Positions 8,179 to 15,481 of a DNA stretch of 54,267 bases are shown here, one piece after another. Positions within the stretch are counted from its first letter, which is position 1, and the number at the start of each line of letters is the position of its first letter. Under the pieces are notes generated by a model. That model worked only from the letters and a program-made list of their open reading frames with translations. It did no database searches and was not told where the DNA came from. The stretch is taken from positions 1-54,267 of the forward strand of contig CAZQJS010000015.1 in assembly GCA_964593725.1 (NCBI GenBank), in the 5' to 3' direction. A program made the translations under genes and the position numbers. Origin of the DNA: JAIOSM01 sp964593725 (GTDB lineage Bacteria > Desulfobacterota > Desulfobacteria > Desulfobacterales > Desulfobacteraceae).

Positions 8179-8190
8179 TTTTGTTTTTTT

Positions 8191-8216
8191 AAGGTACTAT
8201 TATTTTGCTGTACCTT
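8191..8216 (+). other. 5'-leader hairpin AAGGTAC/GTACCTT
   Basis: A perfect 7-bp stem (8191-8197 with 8210-8216) sits two bases after the start site predicted from the sigma54 element. It is followed only by TTGGG, so it is not a good terminator. A 5' end-protecting or regulatory hairpin is possible. Confidence 0.3.
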
Positions 8217-8245
8217 TTGGGTTAACACCATAACAGGAGAAAAAA

Positions 8246-8512
8246 ATGAGCAGTCAGGATATAACCTTATATGCCTTGAGTACATGCAGCCATTGCAAAT
8301 CAACAAAAAAACTTCTTGCTTCATGTAATGTTCAGTATAATTATATTCAGGTGGATGATCTTGAGGGTGAGGAGCGCAAAGCAATACTGGAAGATATAAA
8401 AAAACTCAACCCCCGATGCTCTTTTCCCACAATCAAAATTAATGATACAGTTATTACAGGATACAGAGAAAAAGCAATTAAGGAGGCTCTGGGGATAAAA
8501 GATGAAAGTTGA
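8246..8512 (+). CDS. glutaredoxin family protein
   Basis: This 88-residue thioredoxin-fold protein has an N-terminal CSHC active site (YALSTCSHCKSTKKLL) and the cis-proline FPT near residue 58. It ends in GYREKAIKEALG, as in glutaredoxin-like or NrdH-like proteins. It reduces disulfides in the cytoplasm. AGGAG precedes the ATG. It overlaps the next gene by 11 bases; that gene encodes an FTR catalytic-subunit-like protein, so the pair probably forms a ferredoxin-driven thiol-reducing system in place of an NADPH-dependent one. This pairing is inferred from overlap. Confidence 0.85.
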   Translation: MSSQDITLYALSTCSHCKSTKKLLASCNVQYNYIQVDDLEGEERKAILEDIKKLNPRCSFPTIKINDTVITGYREKAIKEALGIKDES

Positions 8513-8831
8513 ACAATTATATGAAACATTAAAAAAAGCCCAGGAGCCAAAGGGTAATTTTTTCAACAAGGACAGGGATCTTGTGTTTGAGCTTTTGGAA
8601 GCCCTTATACTGAATAAGAAAAGATATGGCTACATGAGCTGCCCATGCAGGCTTGCATCGGGAATAAAAGAGAGTGACAGGGATATAATATGTCCCTGTG
8701 AATACCGCAAACCTGATATGGAAGAGTTTGGTGCATGCTTTTGCGGCCTCTATGTATCCAGAGCTCTTAATAATAATGAAATCGAAGCGCAATATATCCC
8801 GGAAAGACGGCCTTCTGACAAAATCTTTTAA
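8502..8831 (+). CDS. ferredoxin:thioredoxin reductase catalytic (beta) subunit-like protein
   Basis: This 109-residue protein shows the FTR beta cysteine pattern: CPC (in YMSCPCRLASG), CPC 16 residues later (DIICPCEYRKPD), then CFC (FGACFCGLY). Such a pattern holds a [4Fe-4S] cluster next to a redox-active disulfide and passes single electrons from ferredoxin to a thiol protein. The last motif is CFC where plant enzymes have CHC, so the His near the cluster is replaced by Phe. No FTR alpha subunit is present, as in most anaerobes. It overlaps the glutaredoxin gene, which is its likely partner. Confidence 0.85.
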   Translation: MKVEQLYETLKKAQEPKGNFFNKDRDLVFELLEALILNKKRYGYMSCPCRLASGIKESDRDIICPCEYRKPDMEEFGACFCGLYVSRALNNNEIEAQYIPERRPSDKIF

Positions 8832-8849
8832 TTTTTAAAGGAGCAGCTA

Positions 8850-10055
8850 ATGGAGCAACCGACTGAACAATCAACGGATAAATGCAAAACAAATGTCCTG
8901 GACACAGGCCTTCGCGGCATTGATGTGGCAAGTTCAAAAATATGCGATGTTAAGGGAAAAGAGGGAAAATTAATCTACCGCGGATTTTCAATTGAAGACC
9001 TTGCAGAAAATGCAGGTTTTGAAGAGACATGTTTCCTCCTGCTCTATGAACGTCTTCCAGGTAAAGATGAACTGGATAACTTTAAAAGGAGCCTTAAACA
9101 GAAACGGGTCATTCCTGACAAGATTATAACCTTTCTTAAAACCATTCCTGCTGACATGAACCCCATGGATGTTCTCCAGATAGCAACTCCAATGCTGATG
9201 CTGAAGGATGAAAATGTGGGAAAACCCGGAATTGAAAACGCACTTTTCAGTGCGGAGAACCTCATTGCCGGAATTGCCACCATAACAGCAGCATTCCACC
9301 GCATCAGGCTTGGAAAAGAAGTGATCATGCCGGATAACAGTTTAAACCATGGTGCAGATTTTCTATATATGCTCAATGGTAAAAAACCGGATAAAGAGAC
9401 AGCACAATTCTTTGATACAAGCCTTGTCCTCCATGCTGAACACTCGTTTAATGCTTCAACATTTACGGCGCGGCAGGTGGCTTCCACCCGTGCTCATCTT
9501 TATGCTGCAGTGTCAGCTGCCATTGGCTCCCTGTCAGGTTCACTACATGGAGGCGCCAATGTCAGGGTCATGGAGATGCTTAAAGAGATAGGGTCTATTG
9601 ATAAAATTGATGCCTATATTAATAATATTCTGGACACGGGAGGACTTATAATGGGTCTTGGCCATGCTGTTTACCAGACCGATGACCCAAGGGCCATAAT
9701 CCTTGCTCCCATGGGTAAAAGAATGGGGGAAATCAGCGGGGATACCAGGTGGTATGAGCTTTCAAAAGCCCTTGAAATAAAAGGAAAAACAGCTTTTAAA
9801 ACTAAAAAAAAGAAAGATATCTTCTGCAATGTGGATTTTTACAGTGCTTCCCTGTTTTATGCCATGGGTATTGCAACAGACCTTTTCTCACCTCTGTTTG
9901 CAATCTCACGGGTGAGCGGATGGACAGCCCACATAATAGAAGAACAATTTGCCATGGCAGCACCCAAGCCAACCCTCTACCGGCCCGGTGCTGAATATGT
10001 GGGTGATTATTGCGGCCCTGATGAATGTGTATTTACAGATATAAATAATCGTTAA
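8850..10055 (+). CDS. gltA: citrate synthase
   Basis: This 401-residue citrate synthase has the expected landmarks: FNASTFTARQVASTRAHLY, the first catalytic His in GSLHGGAN, the second in GLGHAVYQTDDPRA, and the Asp in NVDFYSA. It condenses acetyl-CoA and oxaloacetate in the TCA cycle. The residue after the second catalytic His is Ala, where GHRVY or GHPVY is usual. Its short form matches Gram-positive/archaeal-type synthases rather than the allosteric hexamer. Ribosome site AAAGGAG. It lies in one plus-strand operon with glutaredoxin, the FTR-like protein and icd, back to back with korAB, so three consecutive steps to succinyl-CoA are partly encoded here. Confidence 0.92.
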   Translation: MEQPTEQSTDKCKTNVLDTGLRGIDVASSKICDVKGKEGKLIYRGFSIEDLAENAGFEETCFLLLYERLPGKDELDNFKRSLKQKRVIPDKIITFLKTIPADMNPMDVLQIATPMLMLKDENVGKPGIENALFSAENLIAGIATITAAFHRIRLGKEVIMPDNSLNHGADFLYMLNGKKPDKETAQFFDTSLVLHAEHSFNASTFTARQVASTRAHLYAAVSAAIGSLSGSLHGGANVRVMEMLKEIGSIDKIDAYINNILDTGGLIMGLGHAVYQTDDPRAIILAPMGKRMGEISGDTRWYELSKALEIKGKTAFKTKKKKDIFCNVDFYSASLFYAMGIATDLFSPLFAISRVSGWTAHIIEEQFAMAAPKPTLYRPGAEYVGDYCGPDECVFTDINNR

Positions 10056-10068
10056 AAAAGGAAAATAT

Positions 10069-10650
10069 ATGAAAACATGGCAGTGCAGTGTATGTAAATA
10101 TATTCACAAAGGAAAGAACCCGCCGGACAGATGCCCTGTATGCAATGTGCCTGCAGGTAAATTTAAGGAGATGAAAAAAGTCCCGGGTGTAAAAGACGGG
10201 ACAGTTTCTGCATCTGGTTTGGAAAAAATCTATTCACTGCTGATTAAGCACCATGCCCATCCTGTTTCCGTACACACACCAAACGGCATACTCCCGGCTG
10301 CTGTTATTCTTTGGGTGGCAGCATGGCTCCTGGGCAGTGAACTCTTTGCAAGTGCAGCCATGATAAACATGATTCTTGTTATTATTGCCCTGCCCTTTGT
10401 CCTTTTCACAGGAGTGCTTGAATGGAAAAAAAAGTATAACAGCGCCCTGACTTCGATTTTTAAGCTGAAAATTTTTTCAGCTTCCATGACCACTCTTCTT
10501 TGCATCATAAACCTTATCTGGTACATTGCAAACCCCCATGTTCTCTCTTCATCCCTTTCATGGTTGTTTATTCTGCTTAATATTGCTATGGTAGCCTTTG
10601 CCGGAATTGCAGGACATATTGGAGGCAGGCTGGTATTTAAAAATAAATAA
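10069..10650 (+). CDS. rubredoxin-like domain fused to DUF2231-like membrane domain
   Basis: The first ~35 of 193 residues form a rubredoxin-type iron site (WQCSVCKYIHKG, then DRCPVCNVPAGKF). The rest has four membrane helices and a histidine-rich segment before the first (KHHAHPVSVHTPNG), as in DUF2231-type proteins that resemble heme or quinone-binding membrane proteins. It may pass electrons between a cytoplasmic donor and the membrane. It sits 13 bases after gltA and 31 bases before icd, in a TCA operon where no such protein is needed for the cycle itself. Domain calls are by motif and hydropathy; function unknown. Confidence 0.65.
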   Translation: MKTWQCSVCKYIHKGKNPPDRCPVCNVPAGKFKEMKKVPGVKDGTVSASGLEKIYSLLIKHHAHPVSVHTPNGILPAAVILWVAAWLLGSELFASAAMINMILVIIALPFVLFTGVLEWKKKYNSALTSIFKLKIFSASMTTLLCIINLIWYIANPHVLSSSLSWLFILLNIAMVAFAGIAGHIGGRLVFKNK

Positions 10651-10681
10651 TTAAAAACAAAACAAATTCAAGGAAAGATCA

Positions 10682-11902
10682 ATGGAAGAGATAATTAAAT
10701 TAAATAAAGACGGCTCTTTATCAGTACCTGATAACCCTGTAGTAGGATATATTCCAGGAGATGGCACAGGGCAGGATATATGGAAGGCTGCAAGGAGAGT
10801 CCTGGATAATGCCGTAAAAACAGCATATAACAATGAAAAAAAGATTGCATTTAAAAAACTTGCTGCAGGTGAAGAGTCCTATAACAAGACTAAAGAGTGG
10901 CTTCCAGAAAAAACCCTTGAAAAAATCAGGGAGTACAGGGTTGCCATAAAAGGCCCTTTAACAACCCCTGTGGGCCATGGCATGAAAAGCCTTAATGTGG
11001 CCATACGCCAGGAACTTGATCTGTTTGCCTGTATAAGGCCTGCAAAATACATAAAAGGAGTCCCGTCTCCATGTGTTAACCCTGAAAAGGTTGACATGGT
11101 CATATTCCGGGAAAACACAGAAGATATTTACCTCGGGGTTGAGTGGGAAGCAGGCTCTGAAGATGCCAGAGAAACCCTCTCATTTATCAATGGAAAATGT
11201 GACCAAACCTTTGATCTTGCCACCACAGGCATTGGTATTAAAACCATCAGTGAAAAAAAGACCAAACGTTTAATTTCAAAGGCAATTCAATTTGCCATTG
11301 ACAACAATAGAAAAAACGTCACCATCATGCACAAAGGAAATATCATGAAATATACCGAAGGTGCATTCTTAAAATGGGGATATGAAGTTGGAGAAGAGCA
11401 GTTCAGGGACAGGATCATTACTGAGCAGGAGCTGTGGGACAAGTTTGACGGTAAGCCCCCTGGCAGCAAAATTGTGTTAAAGGACAGAATTGCCGATAAC
11501 ATGTTCCAGCAGGTGCTTCTGCGTCCAGATGAATATGATGTCATTGCAACCCCGAACCTTAACGGAGATTATATTTCAGACACCCTTGCAGCCATCATAG
11601 GAGGTCTCGGCCTTGCACCGGGAGCCAATGTGGGCGATAAATGTGCTGTTTTTGAAGCAACCCACGGTACTGCCCCCAAATACGCAGGCCTTGACAAGGT
11701 TAACCCTGGCTCGGTTATTCTGTCAGGGGCTATGATGCTTGATCATATGGGATGGCATAAAGCTTCCGACATAATCCATAAAGCACTTCAAAAAGCTGTT
11801 CTGGGTAAAAGGGTCACCTATGACCTTGCAAGGCAGATAACAGGATCAACAGAACTTAAATGTTCAGAATTTGCAGAAGAGATCTGTTCATTCATGAATT
11901 AA
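10682..11902 (+). CDS. icd: isocitrate dehydrogenase, NADP-type
   Basis: This 406-residue protein is a typical bacterial isocitrate dehydrogenase: GYIPGDGTGQD, KGPLTTPVG and SLNVAIRQELDLFACIRP (substrate Ser and Arg residues). It then has FRENTEDIY, MHKGNIMKYTEGAF and the cofactor region ATHGTAPKYAG. It converts isocitrate to 2-oxoglutarate, which KorAB from the divergent operon can oxidise. The length and motifs are those of the dimeric family. AAGGAAAG precedes the ATG. It is the last gene of the operon; 11903-12018 holds the nrdJ control region. Confidence 0.93.
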   Translation: MEEIIKLNKDGSLSVPDNPVVGYIPGDGTGQDIWKAARRVLDNAVKTAYNNEKKIAFKKLAAGEESYNKTKEWLPEKTLEKIREYRVAIKGPLTTPVGHGMKSLNVAIRQELDLFACIRPAKYIKGVPSPCVNPEKVDMVIFRENTEDIYLGVEWEAGSEDARETLSFINGKCDQTFDLATTGIGIKTISEKKTKRLISKAIQFAIDNNRKNVTIMHKGNIMKYTEGAFLKWGYEVGEEQFRDRIITEQELWDKFDGKPPGSKIVLKDRIADNMFQQVLLRPDEYDVIATPNLNGDYISDTLAAIIGGLGLAPGANVGDKCAVFEATHGTAPKYAGLDKVNPGSVILSGAMMLDHMGWHKASDIIHKALQKAVLGKRVTYDLARQITGSTELKCSEFAEEICSFMN

Positions 11903-11943
11903 CCTTTTTCCCATTGTACTTTTTTTAAATTAATCCTTGACTT

Positions 11944-11990
11944 ATGGCATATCTTGTGTGCATTAAACAAATATATACAAGATATAGTCA
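11944..11990 (+). promoter_or_regulatory. candidate tandem NrdR boxes upstream of nrdJ
   Basis: Two 16-base sites, 11944-11959 (ATGGCATATCTTGTGT) and 11975-11990 (ATACAAGATATAGTCA), match the NrdR-box consensus acaCwAtATaTwGtgt at 11 and 12 of 16 positions. They start 31 bases apart, the three-helical-turn spacing known for NrdR boxes. They overlap a TTGACT -35-like element at 11937-11942. The same bases also form a 9-bp inverted repeat ATATCTTGT/ACAAGATAT. NrdR represses ribonucleotide reductase genes; no nrdR gene is in the window. Confidence 0.55.
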
Positions 11991-12018
11991 TTACCATCTA
12001 ATATTTTAAGGAACTGAT

Positions 12019-14259
12019 ATGGTTGAAAGTAAGTGCACAGAATCAAGGAATCTGAAAATTTCAAAAAATACAATAACAGTACTTGAAAAAAGATATCTGA
12101 AAAAAGATACCAAAGGCAATATCATAGAATCCCCTGAACAATTATTTCAACGTGTGGCATCACACATTGCCCTTGCAGAGAAGAATTATAAAACCCGGGA
12201 TAAAAACATTGCCCACAAGTTCTATGATATGATGACTGAGTTTAAATTTCTGCCCAACTCACCAACACTCATGAATGCCGGCAACAAACTAGGTCAGCTT
12301 GCAGCATGCTTTGTTCTTCCTGTGGAGGACAGTCTGTCCGGCATATTTGAAACTGTGAAAAATGCAGCCATGATCCATAAATCAGGTGGTGGAACAGGAT
12401 TTTCATTTTCCCGCCTGAGACCGAAGAACTGCCGTGTGGGCTCCACAGGCGGTGTTGCATCAGGACCTGTCTCATTCATGAAAATATTCAATGTTGCAAC
12501 AGAGCAGGTAAAACAGGGTGGTACCAGACGGGGAGCAAACATGGCTGTACTCCGGGTAGACCATCCTGATATTGTTGAGTTCATCCATTGTAAAAATGAC
12601 AATGACAGCCTGAACAATTTTAATATCTCAGTTGCCATTACCGATGATTTCATTGATGCGGTAAACCATGGAAGGGATTATGACCTTATTGATCCCATGG
12701 ATAACAGGGTTACAGGCAGACTAAATGCCTCTGACCTGTTTGATGCCATTGTTGAACAGGCATGGCACAATGGTGACCCCGGCATAATTTTCCTGGACAG
12801 GATAAACAACGACAACCCAACCCCTGAAGCAGGAGAGATAGAATCGACAAATCCATGCGGTGAACAGCCTCTTCTTCCCATGGAAGCATGTAATCTTGGC
12901 TCCATCAACCTTGCAAAATTTGTAACAGAAGAATCAGGCACCCCTGCCATGGATTATGAAGCACTTGGCAGAACCGTGCACACAGCTGTCAGGTTTCTGG
13001 ATAACACCATTGACATGTCAGTCTACCCCCTGGATGAGATCGATCAAATGGTAAAAGCTAACAGAAAAATCGGCCTTGGCATAATGGGATTTGCAGATGT
13101 TCTGTTCATGCTCAATATTCCATATAATTGTGAAAAAGCCATATCCTTTGCACAGGAGGTAATGAAGTTTATCCAGTCAGAAACAAAAAAAGCATCCCTT
13201 AACCTTGCAGAAGAGCGCGGTGTTTTTAAAAATTTCAATAAAAGCATCTTTAAAGGAAAAAAGAATCAAAAATACCGCAATGCCACCACTACAACCATTG
13301 CACCCACAGGAACATTGAGTATCCTTGCAGAGTGCTCCAGTGGTATTGAACCGCTCTTTGCATTGAGTTTTGTAAGAACTGTAATGGATAATGACAAGCT
13401 TATTGAAGTTAATCCATATTTTAAAAAAATTGCTGAAAAAAGGGGTTTTTATTCTGAAAAATTAATGGATAAAATTGCTGCCAGAGGCACCATTGCAGGT
13501 ATGAATGAAATCCCGGAGGATGTCAGGAATGTATTTGTTACAGCCCATGATATCTCCCCGTCATGGCATATCCGTATGCAGGCGGCATTTCAAAAATATA
13601 CAGACAATGCTGTTTCAAAGACAGTCAACCTTCCCCGGGATGCCCGGGTTGAAGATGTCAAAAAAATATATACCATGGCATATGAGCTTGGGTGTAAAGG
13701 TGTCACCATATACCGTGACCAGAGTAAAGCTAATCAGGTACTCTCTTTTTCAGACAAACCCGGGCAGGCACAAACCAGACCAGAACCGGAAGATATACCG
13801 ACTCCTGCTCCTGTTGCCCGACGTCCTGAAACCCTTGAAGGCTTTACAACCAGAATCAAGACAGGCATGGGACAACTATATGTTACGGTCAATGAACTCA
13901 ATGGACGGCCATTTGAAGTATTTGCAACAATAGGAAGATCAGGAAAATCAACCACTGCCAAGACCGAAGCAATAGGACGTCTCATCTCCCTTGCCCTGAG
14001 AACCGGTGTGGATGTACACTCCATCATTGAGCAGATCAAGGGAATAGGCGGAGAACATGCAGTATTCCAGAAGGGCGGGCGGGTTCTCTCCATCCCTGAT
14101 GCTATTTCACGAATTCTTGAAAAACGGTATGGCTTAAATGGAAACTCAACAAAAGCTGCAAGTTTTACCAATGATGCATGTCCTGAGTGCGGTTCATCCC
14201 TTGCCCATGAAGAAGGATGCAGAACATGCCACGCCTGCGGATACTCAAAATGTGGGTAA
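12019..14259 (+). CDS. nrdJ: adenosylcobalamin-dependent (class II) ribonucleotide reductase
   Basis: This 746-residue protein has an N-terminal RNR segment and substrate-site motifs (NSPTLMNAGN, ACFVLPVEDSL, GGTGFSFSRLRP). The radical-site motif NPCGE precedes a conserved EACNLGSINL. The B12-class end region includes GCKGVTIYRDQSK. Residues ~600-705 match the TSCPD domain (TRIKTGMGQLYVTVNE, IGRSGKSTTAKTEAIGR). The tail is a zinc ribbon with reducing cysteines (CPECGSS, CRTCHACGYSKC). It makes deoxyribonucleotides without oxygen, as expected for an anaerobe. Candidate NrdR boxes precede it. The next gene starts 28 bases after its stop. Confidence 0.93.
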   Translation: MVESKCTESRNLKISKNTITVLEKRYLKKDTKGNIIESPEQLFQRVASHIALAEKNYKTRDKNIAHKFYDMMTEFKFLPNSPTLMNAGNKLGQLAACFVLPVEDSLSGIFETVKNAAMIHKSGGGTGFSFSRLRPKNCRVGSTGGVASGPVSFMKIFNVATEQVKQGGTRRGANMAVLRVDHPDIVEFIHCKNDNDSLNNFNISVAITDDFIDAVNHGRDYDLIDPMDNRVTGRLNASDLFDAIVEQAWHNGDPGIIFLDRINNDNPTPEAGEIESTNPCGEQPLLPMEACNLGSINLAKFVTEESGTPAMDYEALGRTVHTAVRFLDNTIDMSVYPLDEIDQMVKANRKIGLGIMGFADVLFMLNIPYNCEKAISFAQEVMKFIQSETKKASLNLAEERGVFKNFNKSIFKGKKNQKYRNATTTTIAPTGTLSILAECSSGIEPLFALSFVRTVMDNDKLIEVNPYFKKIAEKRGFYSEKLMDKIAARGTIAGMNEIPEDVRNVFVTAHDISPSWHIRMQAAFQKYTDNAVSKTVNLPRDARVEDVKKIYTMAYELGCKGVTIYRDQSKANQVLSFSDKPGQAQTRPEPEDIPTPAPVARRPETLEGFTTRIKTGMGQLYVTVNELNGRPFEVFATIGRSGKSTTAKTEAIGRLISLALRTGVDVHSIIEQIKGIGGEHAVFQKGGRVLSIPDAISRILEKRYGLNGNSTKAASFTNDACPECGSSLAHEEGCRTCHACGYSKCG

Positions 14260-14287
14260 AACCGATAAAAACCAGCAGGCATGAGTT

Positions 14288-15235
14288 GTGAAAGCACTCA
14301 TTTATAATACATTCGGTGATCCAGATGTGCTGGAATGGGTTGACAACTGGAAAGAACCAACAATTGCTGCCAATCAGGTGCTGGTAAGGGTGATAGCTGG
14401 AAGTGTCAACCCTAAAGACATTTTGCTCAGAAAAGGAAAATTTAGTAAGACATTGGCCCGGGACCCGCTTCCAAGGGTATCAGGATTAGATATTGCTGGA
14501 GAGGTGGTTGAAATTGGCAGCAAAGTAACCACCTTTGCAGCTGGTGATTTAATCTTTGGAATGACGAATAAATTTTCCGGAGGAGTTCATTCCGAATATG
14601 CTGCACTTAATGCAGCTGAAATTGCCCCTGCCCCACCCGGCATTTCGATTGTAAAAGCCTCATGTGTTCCGCTGAGTGCCCAGACTGCCCTTCAGGCATT
14701 ACGCGATCATTGTAAAGTTGACCATGGTCACAGGGTGCTGATCAATGGTGCCAGCGGCGGAGTCGGGCACTTTGCAGTCCAAATCGCTAAAATCCTGGGG
14801 GCTGAGGTCCATGCAGTCTGCAGCTCAAAACATATCGACTTTGTTACATCGCTTGGAGCTGATGTGGTTCACGATTACAAGCTTGTACCTGCAGCAAAGA
14901 TTGCTTTGACTTTTCAATCTGTATTTGATGTTTTTGGAAAATTTTCACGAAGTGATTTTTCCAGACAACTGAACAAAAACAGTATCTTTGTGAGCACTGT
15001 TCCAGGAACAGCCACTCTGCGTGGAGAGCTCCTTGCCCGGATTGGCTTTGACAAACGCAGCCGACTTGTTCAGGTAAAATCCTGCACATCCGATCTGAAC
15101 CAGCTTTGCCAATGGATTGAATCCAGCAGGCTAACTCCCCATATTGAAAAAACCTATCCAGTAACTTCTGCTCAGAATGCCCATCGACATATTGAAAGCA
15201 GGCATACAACAGGTAAAGTAGTGCTTTTGTTCTGA
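14288..15235 (+). CDS. MDR-family NAD(P)-dependent oxidoreductase (quinone-reductase-like)
   Basis: This 315-residue medium-chain dehydrogenase/reductase has the N-terminal GroES-like fold (VSGLDIAGEVVEIG, SVNPKDILLRKG). Its Rossmann motif is VLINGASGGVGHFAVQIAK. It lacks the zinc-ligand cysteines of alcohol dehydrogenases, so it fits the zinc-free NADPH:quinone reductase/enoyl reductase branch. The substrate cannot be told. The start is GTG at 14288, chosen because homology begins there (MKALIYNTFGDPDVLEW). It follows nrdJ by 28 bases and may be co-transcribed, with no obvious link in function. Confidence 0.8.
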   Translation: MKALIYNTFGDPDVLEWVDNWKEPTIAANQVLVRVIAGSVNPKDILLRKGKFSKTLARDPLPRVSGLDIAGEVVEIGSKVTTFAAGDLIFGMTNKFSGGVHSEYAALNAAEIAPAPPGISIVKASCVPLSAQTALQALRDHCKVDHGHRVLINGASGGVGHFAVQIAKILGAEVHAVCSSKHIDFVTSLGADVVHDYKLVPAAKIALTFQSVFDVFGKFSRSDFSRQLNKNSIFVSTVPGTATLRGELLARIGFDKRSRLVQVKSCTSDLNQLCQWIESSRLTPHIEKTYPVTSAQNAHRHIESRHTTGKVVLLF

Positions 15236-15269
15236 TCCGGCTATGACAGCCAAACAATAGGAATCATGT

Positions 15270-15322
15270 AAACTCAAAAAAATATATTTTTTATCCAGAT
15301 AATAAATAATACCCTTGAGTTT
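15270..15322. repeat. inverted repeat AAACTCAA/TTGAGTTT
   Basis: Eight-base perfect arms (15270-15277 and 15315-15322) are separated by 37 AT-rich bases, between the MDR gene and the chemoreceptor gene. No T-run follows. It may be a weak terminator or a binding site; significance is uncertain. Confidence 0.2.
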
Positions 15323-15481
15323 ATAGCCAGATGTGTTAAAATAAGAGAAATACGAAACAATATAGTGCGAAAAATCCTGGTCTGAACTGGTATTGCATTG
15401 GCTGAAGCTTTTCCAGCCGATATTATTGCTGTCGCACGCAATGGCATAGATAATAATTTCATGAACTCAAGGAGTATTATT

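Noticed and set aside
11945..11962. Sigma54 promoter before nrdJ (TGGCATATC...TGTGCA)
   Set aside because: GG and GC are 12 bases apart, not 10.
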